64,000 bases of DNA from CAYONZ01 sp964405465 (GTDB lineage Bacteria; Bdellovibrionota; Bdellovibrionia; Bdellovibrionales; JAMPXM01): NCBI GenBank assembly GCA_964405465.1, contig CAYONZ010000015.1:1-64000 (forward strand), written 5' to 3'. The notes beneath the pieces are model-generated. The model saw nothing but the letters and a program-made list of their open reading frames with translations. It was not told the DNA's origin and searched no databases. Made by a program: the position numbers and the translations under genes. Of this stretch, positions 36,009 to 44,326 are shown in pieces (within the stretch, counting starts at the first letter, position 1; each line of letters starts with the position of its first letter).

Positions 36009-36386
36009 GTGATTACTAAAACTAAAAATTTCGTCTTTCTAATTATTGGTTGGATCTTCGTGGCTCTGGGGATCATTGGACTCTTTCTTCCCGTAATGCC
36101 TACGACTCCCTTTCTAATTGCTGCTGCCTATTTTTTTTCACGAGGTTCTCCTAAATACCACCAATGGCTGTTGGAACGCCCAATTCTAGGCAAACAATTG
36201 AGCGATTGGGAGAGAGACGGAATTATTTCCAGACGCACTAAGGTCCTCGCGGTGTCCATGATTGCTGTTTCGTTCTCAAGTATTTTCGTACTGGTAGATG
36301 CTCCATCATGGGCAAAAACGGCAATGCTGTTTGTCGGCTTAGTTGTCTCTATCTTTATACTGTCTCGCCCTTCGAGTAAGCCTTGA
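36009..36386 (+). CDS. YbaN/DUF454-type inner membrane protein
   Basis: 125 residues, from a GTG. Family hallmark: IGLFLPVMPTTPFLIAAAYFFSRGSP, with the conserved LP.MPTTPF turn between the first two hydrophobic stretches. Three to four membrane spans overall. A small inner-membrane protein of unknown role, widespread in proteobacteria. It is a single-gene unit. Confidence 0.9.
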   Translation: MITKTKNFVFLIIGWIFVALGIIGLFLPVMPTTPFLIAAAYFFSRGSPKYHQWLLERPILGKQLSDWERDGIISRRTKVLAVSMIAVSFSSIFVLVDAPSWAKTAMLFVGLVVSIFILSRPSSKP

Positions 36387-36431
36387 AAAGGTTTGAAACC
36401 TAATATCCATTGCTACTATTTTCCTATGGTA

Positions 36432-37316
36432 TTAGGAGGCTCCGTCCCCTTTTATCGCCTCTTCCTGGGGAAGTTTGCGGCCAACAGCCATTAAGGTGCG
36501 ACCCGATCCCAGGAGAACTGGATCACTCGAATAATCAAAGAGAAAGTCAGCCCACTTCTTTTTCAATCTCTCAGGTAAACGGTTAAAAATTTCGTCAAAA
36601 GCACCGATACATGGATCAGTTACATGTAGTGCTTCGAGTTCGAGATCCGCCACGTTGTGCAACGACCGGACATCCTCAAAGGAACTAAAATATCCACGAA
36701 ACATTCCATTCCTGGGATGATCCTTTACAAAACCAGATTGCATCATTTCTTTTGCCTGCTCCGGTACACGCTCAAGCCATTCCGGAAATAGTGCCAATTG
36801 ATACGACATCAATCCCATCCTAGTTAAAAAAGAACTAAAGATTTTCCCATTTGGAGAGAGCAGCATTTCGATGTCTTTCATCAATTTGTGCCTATCATCA
36901 CTTTTTACCAGGTGATACAATGGGCCCATAACTAAAATTGCATCAAATTTTTCAGGAACCAACGATCTTACCTCCCTGGCGTCCCCCACTACAAAGCTGA
37001 CTTGCGAACCAAACTCTGAAACCCTTCTTCGATTTTCGTCAATTAATTCCTCTGTCAAATCTAGCGCGGTCACCTTGTGTCCGGCCTCAAGCAAATATTG
37101 AGTATATCGTCCGGAACCTGCTCCCAACTCGAGTACATTTTGAGGAGATTTTAAATAAGAATCCAAAACCTTTTTTGTGATCGCAAATTCCAACTGCTGA
37201 GTCTGTAACCTCCCACTCTCTCCGTTTTTTCTGTAATACTGAGCAATATCCGCCAGATCTTCGAACTCCGTCCCCTCATTTTTGACGCTCTTTTTGTCAC
37301 TGCCTTCATTTTTCAT
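36432..37316 (-). CDS. class I SAM-dependent methyltransferase
   Basis: 294 residues. SAM motif VLELGAGSGRYTQYLLEAGHKVTALDLTEELI, then DAILVMGPLYHL and a C-terminal half with FSSFEDVRSLHNVADLELEAL. No substrate signature. The start overlaps the MFS gene stop by 11 bases, so they form an operon. A decamer copy lies near each end: one in codons 14-17 (NEGTEF) and one at the last codons (KGDGAS then stop), which looks like terminal additions. Confidence 0.88.
   Translation of the reverse strand: MKNEGSDKKSVKNEGTEFEDLADIAQYYRKNGESGRLQTQQLEFAITKKVLDSYLKSPQNVLELGAGSGRYTQYLLEAGHKVTALDLTEELIDENRRRVSEFGSQVSFVVGDAREVRSLVPEKFDAILVMGPLYHLVKSDDRHKLMKDIEMLLSPNGKIFSSFLTRMGLMSYQLALFPEWLERVPEQAKEMMQSGFVKDHPRNGMFRGYFSSFEDVRSLHNVADLELEALHVTDPCIGAFDEIFNRLPERLKKKWADFLFDYSSDPVLLGSGRTLMAVGRKLPQEEAIKGDGAS
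36440..36449 (-). repeat. GGGGACGGAG decamer copy
   Basis: On the last codons of the methyltransferase; encodes KGDGA before the stop. Confidence 0.9.
37266..37275 (-). repeat. GGGGACGGAG decamer copy
   Basis: Near the start of the same methyltransferase; encodes EGTE. Confidence 0.9.
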
Positions 37317-38544
37317 CGCAACATGCTCTCCTACCCTCTATGCCGTCGACCTTTTCAATCAATCGAAAAACTACCAATGCTCCAGCCGAAACTATCGCAG
37401 CCATTGTATAGGCCGCCCCAGGGAAAAACATCACAGAACGTGACCCTGCAAAATGCGCAAATAAATTTGAATACAACAAAGGAGCAATTATCGCTGTCAA
37501 ACTCGCAATTGAATTCAGTGTTCCCTGCAACTTCCCCTGTTGCTTCGTCTGAACTTTTCGCGCAATCAATGACTGAATAGACGGCCCTGCCAGACCTGAT
37601 ACACATGTCGCTGTCACTATCGCATACATCATCCACCCCTTGGTCGCCAACGCGAAGCCCAAGAATCCCAGACAATTTATCAATATTGAAATCTTCAGGG
37701 CACGTACCTCTCCAATTTTTGGAACCAACAATCCCGTCAAAATTCCCTGCGAAATCGACATTACCAAACCTACATATGCCAAAGAAAAACCAACCTCTCT
37801 CGCCCCCCAACCAAACTTCGATTGAGTATAAAGGGTCCAATTGCTAGGATGAACCTGCCCTGCCAAAAACATCAAAAAATAAATCAACAACAAACCAGAA
37901 ATATTTTGCATCACAAAAATCGATTTCAGCGCTGAAAAAGGATTCACCTTTTTAAAGGCCAGTGAATTGCGTTTTTCCATTGGAAGTGACTCAGGAAGAA
38001 CAAAAAATCCCCAAACAAAATTCAAGAAATTCATCAAAGCAGCCGCAATAAACGGATAGGTGTACCCATAGCTTCCCAAAGCACCACCAATTGAGGGACC
38101 AATGATAAATCCCAATCCAAATCCAACGCCAATAAAACCGAAATTTTTCGTTCGATTTTTATCATCTGAAATATCAGCAATATATGAACTAGCCACCGTC
38201 ATCCCAGCTCCTGTGAGTCCAGATAACACTCTTCCAAAAAACAGCAGAGGCAGGCTAGGTGCAAATCCCATAAACAAATAATCCAAACTTGCTCCCAATA
38301 AGGAGACCAACAGTACAGGCCTTCGACCAAATCGATCCGAAATCGCCCCAAGCACAGGAGATGCAAGAAACTGCATCAATGCATACACCGCCACAAAGTA
38401 TCCAAAATACCTCGTTACAAAATCCTCACTATTCCCGAATCTTCGAATTGCCTCCGGTAGAACCGGAATAACAATGCCCACTCCAATCCACTCTAATAAA
38501 ACCGTCACAAAAACAAATTGTATAGTTGCTCTCGAACTCTTCAT
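37306..38544 (-). CDS. MFS multidrug/tetracycline-type efflux transporter
   Basis: 412 residues, 12 predicted membrane spans. The first span shows GVGIVIPVLPEAIRRFG and loop 2-3 has the MFS motif A GAISDRFGRRPVLL, as in TetA-like drug:H+ antiporters; GAGMTVASSYIADISD follows. The exported compound is unknown. It overlaps the SAM methyltransferase by 11 bases, a pairing that suggests export or self-protection for one compound (inference). Confidence 0.9.
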   Translation of the reverse strand: MKSSRATIQFVFVTVLLEWIGVGIVIPVLPEAIRRFGNSEDFVTRYFGYFVAVYALMQFLASPVLGAISDRFGRRPVLLVSLLGASLDYLFMGFAPSLPLLFFGRVLSGLTGAGMTVASSYIADISDDKNRTKNFGFIGVGFGLGFIIGPSIGGALGSYGYTYPFIAAALMNFLNFVWGFFVLPESLPMEKRNSLAFKKVNPFSALKSIFVMQNISGLLLIYFLMFLAGQVHPSNWTLYTQSKFGWGAREVGFSLAYVGLVMSISQGILTGLLVPKIGEVRALKISILINCLGFLGFALATKGWMMYAIVTATCVSGLAGPSIQSLIARKVQTKQQGKLQGTLNSIASLTAIIAPLLYSNLFAHFAGSRSVMFFPGAAYTMAAIVSAGALVVFRLIEKVDGIEGRRACCDEK

Positions 38545-38923
38545 TTAAAACGCACCCGCTCTTCCCTTATTATTTCGATGGCCAGCACCACACACCAAGA
38601 TCCCAAATACAATTAAATCATCACTATGTCGGATATAGGAAACCGAATAATTCCTTGGATTCCTGTGTACCAAATCCCAAAAGGTCCGATTTGGATGCCC
38701 CAGGTTACTACCAGAACTGCCACTCGAAATGCGAAAGGTACATCCCGATCTTGAATTCTAATCGACTTGTCAATGACTAGGTTTTTCCCAAAAAACCCAG
38801 CCAGAATCTTGAAAAGAATATACCTACGCTGTTAGCATCAGACGATTATTTCTGCATGAAAGTTTTAAAGTCGAGTACTTTCCAAACCCACAAAGCATTC
38901 TCATTCATAACGAAACCGTGTGA
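38545..38923. other. intergenic region left of the RAYT gene
   Basis: About 379 bases with no gene I can support. Short frames occur on both strands (for example ATG 38626, 42 codons) but lack ribosome binding sites. It may be decayed sequence. Confidence 0.5.
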
Positions 38924-39769
38924 ATGAGTAATTGGGGCCGGGGACGGAGACTTGAGCAGAAAATAAATACGGTCGCAATTCGGATGATTCAGACGACCAA
39001 CTTGTCTTTAATCAGATTTCAACGTTGTCCCCGAATTGCACGATTCGACCACATGAGAATATCGAGGACACAACAACTTCACCCTTTTTCCGCTAGCACA
39101 CATATGTACTGGAAATGCCACAATCACGAATACTATCTCCAAAAGAACTCAATAAAAGATCTTTACATAAAATGCATAAATGAATCACTAAATCGAAAAA
39201 GCTCATATCACTCTAAAATCACCATTTCCTCCTTCTGCGTAATGAGTAACCATTTTCACCAAATCGCTTCATATAGAAATTCATCTATTCACCTTTCCAA
39301 TCACATGCGATACAGCCAGGGGTTATTTGGCGCTCGTTACAATCGCATGAATAGTCGAGCTGGAAAGGTTTCGATCGGACGACCAAAGACTCCGCTTATT
39401 CAAAATAGCACCCATGAGATGAAAGTTCATTTATACATCGAAGCAAATCCAATTAGAGCAGGCATATGTAAAATACAGGATCTTAAATATTTCAAACATT
39501 GCTCATTTAGATTCTATGCCTTTGGAATTGAAGATCAAATCACAAAAATTCTGACGATACCTCAATGGTACCTAGACTTAGGAAGAACTTCTTTGGAAAG
39601 ACAGAAAAAATATAGGGAACTTTTTTTGGCAGCTCTCAAGTCTTACGCATTTTCCCCGGCAAAATACCTAAGGTTTCAATTGCCGTTTATTGGTTCACAA
39701 AAATGGATAAAATCTCAGCATTGCCGTCTAGCAAAAATAAAAAAGTTAAATTCGCTCAACGACTCCTAG
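38924..39769 (+). CDS. REP-associated tyrosine transposase (RAYT, Y1 HUH family)
   Basis: 281 residues. HUH single-strand transposase: an early strand HMYWKCHNHEYYLQ, the metal motif VMSNHFHQIA with His 110 and His 112, and the nucleophile Tyr 171 in LYIEANPIRAG, the RAYT form of this block. Length and the NPIRAG motif fit RAYTs rather than IS200 proteins. No inverted repeats or partner orfB flank it, so it is a single-copy domesticated type. A GGGGACGGAG copy overlaps codons 6-9. The real start may be later (MIQTTNL at 38984). Confidence 0.88.
   Translation: MSNWGRGRRLEQKINTVAIRMIQTTNLSLIRFQRCPRIARFDHMRISRTQQLHPFSASTHMYWKCHNHEYYLQKNSIKDLYIKCINESLNRKSSYHSKITISSFCVMSNHFHQIASYRNSSIHLSNHMRYSQGLFGARYNRMNSRAGKVSIGRPKTPLIQNSTHEMKVHLYIEANPIRAGICKIQDLKYFKHCSFRFYAFGIEDQITKILTIPQWYLDLGRTSLERQKKYRELFLAALKSYAFSPAKYLRFQLPFIGSQKWIKSQHCRLAKIKKLNSLNDS
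38940..38949 (+). repeat. GGGGACGGAG decamer copy at the RAYT 5' end
   Basis: Lies in the first codons of the RAYT gene (GRGRRL). REP elements usually flank their RAYT (established knowledge). Confidence 0.92.
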
Positions 39770-39772
39770 ATT

Positions 39773-40420
39773 CTATTTACCTTTATCGATAATTCGCCCC
39801 TCATACATATAAAACACATCTCCGCCAAATACTTCGACATCTCCTGGGTCATGTGTAATCAGCATTGTTGGAATTTTATTTCTCTCAATCAGTGATTTTA
39901 TCAATGATCTGGCCTCTGCTTTATTTTCAGCATCCAACGCTGAAAATGGCTCGTCCAACAGCAATATCCTTGGCTGTCTAGCAATCGCTCTTGCTATTGC
40001 GACTCGCTGTTTTTCACCTCCAGACAATTCTCCACCCTTTCGATCGGCACATCCACTCAAACGCAATTGATCTATTAAACTCTGAACACGGAGGCTCCGT
40101 CCCTTTTTGTCGCCTCCGACTAAAGTCAGGGGAAATTCTATATTTTCTCTGACTGTCATATGTGGAAATATTTCTAAACTCTGAAAAACTACACCAATAT
40201 TTCTTTCCAAATGACTAATTTTTAAAAGGTCCGTCCCCTTCCATTCCCAAGTCCATTCTTGCTGTGGTATTTCCAAACCAATTAGAGAACGAAAAAGAGT
40301 TGTCTTGCCGGATCCCGAAGGTCCCAGCAAACAAGTAGCTCCAATATCTGACAAAAACAATTCGGGTACATTCAAACAGAAACTACCCAACCTAACCTTA
40401 AGGTTTCTTATAACCGACAT
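39773..40420 (-). CDS. thiQ: ABC transporter ATPase (ThiQ-like)
   Basis: 215 residues. Walker A LLGPSGSGKTTLF, Q-loop VVFQSLEIFPHMTVRENI, signature LSGGEKQRVAIARAI, Walker B ILLLDEPFSALD and the H-loop LITHDPGD. Size and the neighbouring ThiP- and ThiB-like genes make it the ATPase of a thiamine-type importer. It carries two one-mismatch decamer copies (KGRSLR and KGTDLL); KGTDL sits where ATPases of this group often have DGRDL. It overlaps the permease by 23 bases. Confidence 0.9.
   Translation of the reverse strand: MSVIRNLKVRLGSFCLNVPELFLSDIGATCLLGPSGSGKTTLFRSLIGLEIPQQEWTWEWKGTDLLKISHLERNIGVVFQSLEIFPHMTVRENIEFPLTLVGGDKKGRSLRVQSLIDQLRLSGCADRKGGELSGGEKQRVAIARAIARQPRILLLDEPFSALDAENKAEARSLIKSLIERNKIPTMLITHDPGDVEVFGGDVFYMYEGRIIDKGK
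40095..40104 (-). repeat. decamer copy with one mismatch
   Basis: AGGGACGGAG on the minus strand, in thiQ; encodes KGRS. Confidence 0.75.
40229..40238 (-). repeat. decamer variant GGGGACGGAC
   Basis: In thiQ; encodes KGTD. The final C variant recurs at 49632 and 51004. Confidence 0.75.
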
Positions 40421-41861
40421 TTCCCATCCCTTTGAACAAAAAGAACGTGACTAACCCCCCACATACTAGAACCCATACCTCAGCAGTTGCCACCGACAGT
40501 CGATAGCTTTCCATCAAACCTGCCACTTGAAGCGATAATGTTAGTGGCTTCGCAAGTACCATCTTTGACAAGGAAATATCCCCCCAGGCCCAAAAACTTG
40601 CAAATGCAGCTATCCCACAGCAACGACTCCAGGCTTGCGGCAATACAATTCTTGTAAGAATTGTTAGGGGCCCTCCCCCCATCGTGCGCACTAACTGAAC
40701 CTGTGAATTTATTTGGCCTAAAAAAGAATCCAAATAAAATCGATAGAGAAACGGAAAAAAAAGTACGCTTAGACCTATAATTAGACTGAATTTGCCAGTT
40801 AGATTGAAGCTGATCATTGCAAAGCCAACTACAACCATACTAGGTGCCAAGTGCCCTAAAAGAACTTTTCGAACTGCTCCGGTTGGGAATACGTAAAGTA
40901 TCAATATGCAAAGCCCCAAGGAGGCTAGTCCAACTCCCATTCCTATAAAAATCGATCCAATGAGTCCATCGAGGATTCCGTCGAGTATGGCTGGGTTGCT
41001 CAAAATTAATTGAACTCCGTCCCCAAAACCAACGCTTAGGCCAACGAATAGACAACTCACTGGCAGAAGTACCGGAACCAAACCAAGTGGACTTGAAAGA
41101 AGACTCAGACCCATGCCTTTGGGACGTCCCTCTATCTGAAAATGAACACGTCTTTGCGTAAGCATCAAAGAAAGTCCAAGAACCAATACGCTCTGTATGA
41201 AAGAATACGACGCAGCCAGCCCCCAATTTTGGTCCACCCGAAGTTTTTCATAAATCAATACTTCAAGCGTTGTCGCCCCCCTTCCCCCGAGAATCAAAGG
41301 GATTGAGAAGCTAGTCAAACATATCGCAAATATCGACAATCCAATTATCCTCACGTCCTTCTCAATGTTGCCATACACAACCCTTCGAAAAAACGTCCAC
41401 TTCCCTGCTCCCATCACCTCAGCCACTGCGGAATACCTAGCAACTACCGAAACTAGCAAATCCTCCAGGGCAACAGCCACTATTCCGACGTTTATCAGAG
41501 AATGGACAACCACTATGGATGCCAGCGGAGCAATATTTCTTGGTGCCAAATTCAAATAGGCCAAAATCAATAGAAGCGATGGAAAAACATTAGGAACTAT
41601 CGACAGAAATCGAGCTGCTGATACCAAACCAGACGAGTAATGTCGACTCAGATAAATCAACCCATAAGCACCCAATAAACCGAAAGTCATCGTAACGAAT
41701 GCGCTTAAAAACGATTGGGCCAACGTAAAACCCAACGCTCTCCAAAAATCCTGGCCAACTAAAAAACTGCTTACATCGAAGTGAAGGCCTAAAACTAAAT
41801 AAGGAAAAATCAGAAATGTGAGGAGTATCAGCAGAATAAATACTCGAAAGGGATCCCTCAT
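40398..41861 (-). CDS. thiP: ABC transporter permease (ThiP-like, two fused halves)
   Basis: 487 residues, about twelve membrane spans in two homologous halves, as in ThiP/FbpB proteins. Two EAA-type loops can be seen (AVAEVMGAGKWTFFRRVVYGNIE, then VRTMGGGPLTILTRIVLPQAW), which are the ATPase contact sites. It contains one decamer copy (GFGDGVQL). It lies between the ATPase and the binding protein in the usual thiBPQ order. Confidence 0.9.
   Translation of the reverse strand: MRDPFRVFILLILLTFLIFPYLVLGLHFDVSSFLVGQDFWRALGFTLAQSFLSAFVTMTFGLLGAYGLIYLSRHYSSGLVSAARFLSIVPNVFPSLLLILAYLNLAPRNIAPLASIVVVHSLINVGIVAVALEDLLVSVVARYSAVAEVMGAGKWTFFRRVVYGNIEKDVRIIGLSIFAICLTSFSIPLILGGRGATTLEVLIYEKLRVDQNWGLAASYSFIQSVLVLGLSLMLTQRRVHFQIEGRPKGMGLSLLSSPLGLVPVLLPVSCLFVGLSVGFGDGVQLILSNPAILDGILDGLIGSIFIGMGVGLASLGLCILILYVFPTGAVRKVLLGHLAPSMVVVGFAMISFNLTGKFSLIIGLSVLFFPFLYRFYLDSFLGQINSQVQLVRTMGGGPLTILTRIVLPQAWSRCCGIAAFASFWAWGDISLSKMVLAKPLTLSLQVAGLMESYRLSVATAEVWVLVCGGLVTFFLFKGMGNVGYKKP
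41015..41024 (-). repeat. GGGGACGGAG decamer copy
   Basis: In the thiP permease; encodes GDGV in a loop. Confidence 0.9.
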
Positions 41862-41888
41862 CGTTTTAACTCTAGTTGGAATTTTTGC

Positions 41889-42902
41889 TCAAAACCCATC
41901 AATCCGTTTCCATATCTCCAACATCTCATGTTTTCGATCGCCCAACCTAAGGTTAATTGAACCTTCAATTAATTTGAGCTCTGGAATTTTGTCGAACTCC
42001 GTCCCCTTTTTAACAGAATCTACAACAGGCAGCATATAGTTCTTCTTCATGATTATAGACTGAGACTCTGGTTCTAGTAGGAAACTCAAAAACAACAGTG
42101 CAGCTTCTTTCTGTAAACTGCCCGCAGGAACCCCCGCAAACTCAACCTGAATTGGATGGCCCTCTTTGAATACTGAAGCCCGATACTCGGACTTCCCTTC
42201 CTCAATCAAATGATACAACGGTGAGGTTAAATACGACATCACCAATTTTGCATGCCCAGATTGAAATAAGCCGTAGGCCTGGGACCAAGAACTCGAAATG
42301 CTTTGAATATTTGGAGCCAATTGGGTTAAAAAACCACGAGCTCCGTCCCCCTTTTCACCCATTGGAAAGCCTTTTTGAGCAAAAACCCAGAAGAGAAACT
42401 GTTGTCCCGGTGAACTAATCCTGGGGTCCTGCAAAGCAATCTGACCCCTAAATCGAGAACTCAATAAATCATCCATCGACTCCGGTGGAACAATTTCTTT
42501 ATCCCGATAAATAAAAGCCATCGGAGCCCAATCAAATGCGTAAAACTCATCACGGGCAAATCGTGCAGTTGTTCCCTGAAGCCTCTCCCACTTAAACTGT
42601 TTCGCGGCTTCTTCCACCGAAAACTGATCCAAACCCACCACCACATCAGCTTTCCGAATCTTTAGCCTTTCCAAGAGCAGTGCTCCGTCCCCACCATCCT
42701 GAAAACTAACGGCGATTTGGTATTTCTCCTCAAATCGCTTTGCCAACTCCGGACCCGGCCCCCATGAATTCATAAATGACCCATAGGTCAGGACCTCGAT
42801 CGATTTCCCCACAGAGCTCCGTCCCCGTGCCATGTTCCAATAGATCGCAATGCCCACCAAAATCGACACCATTGTAACCAACAGAATTACAACCCTCTTC
42901 AT
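41889..42902 (-). CDS. thiB: periplasmic binding protein, ThiB-like
   Basis: 337 residues. The N-terminus has a hydrophobic signal/anchor segment (ILLVTMVSILVGIAI). LTYGSFMNSWGPGPELAKRFEEKY and ADVVVGLDQF match ThiB (YTYDSFAADWGPGP, ADVVLGLD), so thiamine or a phosphate ester is the likely ligand. It holds four decamer copies, including one where ThiB has EDGVSLLNRL and this protein GDGALLLERL. It is 4 bases after the DoxX-like gene. Confidence 0.9.
   Translation of the reverse strand: MKRVVILLVTMVSILVGIAIYWNMARGRSSVGKSIEVLTYGSFMNSWGPGPELAKRFEEKYQIAVSFQDGGDGALLLERLKIRKADVVVGLDQFSVEEAAKQFKWERLQGTTARFARDEFYAFDWAPMAFIYRDKEIVPPESMDDLLSSRFRGQIALQDPRISSPGQQFLFWVFAQKGFPMGEKGDGARGFLTQLAPNIQSISSSWSQAYGLFQSGHAKLVMSYLTSPLYHLIEEGKSEYRASVFKEGHPIQVEFAGVPAGSLQKEAALLFLSFLLEPESQSIIMKKNYMLPVVDSVKKGTEFDKIPELKLIEGSINLRLGDRKHEMLEIWKRIDGF
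41997..42006 (-). repeat. GGGGACGGAG decamer copy
   Basis: In thiB; encodes KGTEF. Confidence 0.9.
42341..42350 (-). repeat. GGGGACGGAG decamer copy
   Basis: In thiB; encodes KGDGAR. Confidence 0.9.
42683..42692 (-). repeat. GGGGACGGAG decamer copy
   Basis: In thiB; encodes GGDGAL in a conserved block of the family. Confidence 0.9.
42817..42826 (-). repeat. GGGGACGGAG decamer copy
   Basis: In thiB just after the signal segment; encodes ARGRSS, a different reading frame from the other thiB copies. Confidence 0.9.
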
Positions 42903-42906
42903 TCAA

Positions 42907-43386
42907 CTACCACCAAATGCCTCGATGGCGTTTATAAAAGTAATAATCTAGCCCAAGACACCGACCTGCCCCCATCCATCCCAAAGTAAGGTGGACCATC
43001 AAAACAAAAGTTGTTTGTAAATCCGTTGTAGTCTGAACCATCAATAACAAAACACACGCCAGCATTCCCAACATCGCAAACGGACGCACCAAATACCCAA
43101 GAATATACGCCAAGCCCATGACGATTTGAAAAATCACAAAGATATGTGCAAATACCTGCCAGTTCGGTATCACAACATTCTCCAAGAAAAATCGCATAGC
43201 TTCGGGGACAGCCGATTGCGGTAAAAAATTTCTAATATCCTCTGCTAAATAGGCATGCTCCAAATATCCACTTTTAAGATGCGAAATACCCAAGTTAAAA
43301 TAATAGTAGCCTAAAAAAATACGCAGAAATGAAATCGGTAAAAAATGCCCAACGTATTTGATGCTCTCAACGAATGCAATAATCAT
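42907..43386 (-). CDS. DoxX-like membrane protein
   Basis: 159 residues from ATG 43386, with AAGGAG at a normal distance upstream. Four membrane spans: FLRIFLGYYYFNLGISHL, VFAHIFVIFQIVMGLAYILG, PFAMLGMLACVLLLM and TFVLMVHLTLGWMGAG, with the DoxX-type ending GRCLGLDYY. DoxX/DoxD relatives act in redox or thiosulfate metabolism, but many have unknown roles. It precedes the thiBPQ set by four bases, so the genes are probably one operon. Confidence 0.7.
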   Translation of the reverse strand: MIIAFVESIKYVGHFLPISFLRIFLGYYYFNLGISHLKSGYLEHAYLAEDIRNFLPQSAVPEAMRFFLENVVIPNWQVFAHIFVIFQIVMGLAYILGYLVRPFAMLGMLACVLLLMVQTTTDLQTTFVLMVHLTLGWMGAGRCLGLDYYFYKRHRGIWW

Positions 43387-43429
43387 AAAACTCATTCTCC
43401 TTGAGGGAACTACCCTGGTCAACTCTGCC

Positions 43430-44167
43430 TCAGAGTTTTTTCATACACAATTCATTTAGAAAACAAGAGCCACACTGAGGGCTTCGTGCCTTACATACCT
43501 TTCTTCCATGCCAGATCAATTGATGGGAAAACGCAATCCACTTTTCCTGCGGCAACAACTCCATGATTTCCCTTTCGATTTTTACTGGATCATCTTCCTT
43601 AGTGAGTCCCATCCTCTGACACAGTCTCCTGACATGAGTATCCACCACTACTCCAGAGGGAATTCCAAATGCCACACCTAAAACTACATTCGCTGTCTTT
43701 CTACCCACACCGGCCAACTCAACCAGCTTGTCTAAACTTTTGGGAATCTCACCGTCATATTTCTCAACCAAAGTCTGGCAGCATCGCTGAATATTTTTAG
43801 CCTTGTTCTTATAAAAACCAGTCGATCGAATAATTTCTTCCAGATTTTTTAACGGAGCCCTGCTCAATGAAAATGCATCCGGGTACTCCTCAAACAAAAT
43901 TGGAGTCACCATATTAACACGCTCATCCGTACACTGCGCCGACAAAATTGTCGCCACCAAAAGCTCCAGCGTACTCCTGTGGTTTAATGCACACTCCGCT
44001 TCCGGATAATATTTTTCTAACAAGGCCACAGCTTTCGCGATCCGATTCGTCTTTTCTCCTACAGATTCACCTCTAGAAAATGAGGTCGCTCGCTCACCCG
44101 GCTTAGTGCTCTTGCCCGACAGCTTGTGGTTCTTTTTTGAATTCTGAAGTTTTCTCTTTTTCTTCAT
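43430..44167 (-). CDS. nth: endonuclease III (DNA glycosylase/AP lyase)
   Basis: 245 residues, with a ~40-residue basic N-terminal extension beyond the usual ~211. Excises oxidised pyrimidines. HhH motif ELAGVGRKTANVVLG with the catalytic Lys 157, the Asp 176 in VVDTHVRR, and the [4Fe-4S] ligands Cys 225, 232, 235 and 241 in the Cx6Cx2Cx5C order are all present. It is first of the leftward group that continues with the DoxX-like and thiamine-type transporter genes. Confidence 0.95.
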   Translation of the reverse strand: MKKKRKLQNSKKNHKLSGKSTKPGERATSFSRGESVGEKTNRIAKAVALLEKYYPEAECALNHRSTLELLVATILSAQCTDERVNMVTPILFEEYPDAFSLSRAPLKNLEEIIRSTGFYKNKAKNIQRCCQTLVEKYDGEIPKSLDKLVELAGVGRKTANVVLGVAFGIPSGVVVDTHVRRLCQRMGLTKEDDPVKIEREIMELLPQEKWIAFSHQLIWHGRKVCKARSPQCGSCFLNELCMKKL

Positions 44168-44326
44168 TTTGATGTTGTTCCCCTTGAGATTTCACACTGT
44201 CCCTAAGTGTTAGGACTAAAGTCAAGTCATCCAGACTCGCACTGGGTCTGGATTTAAAGAGACCATACATTTTTATCTCATTTCCTGCTCAGTATTTTCG
44301 TACACTAATCTTATAAGGAGGGCCCC

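Noticed and set aside
38626..38754. 42-codon frame left of the RAYT
   Set aside because: No ribosome binding site and no recognisable sequence.
42903..43386. TPP riboswitch upstream of the thiamine-type transporter
   Set aside because: Only four bases separate thiB from the DoxX-like gene, and no thi-box sequence was seen.
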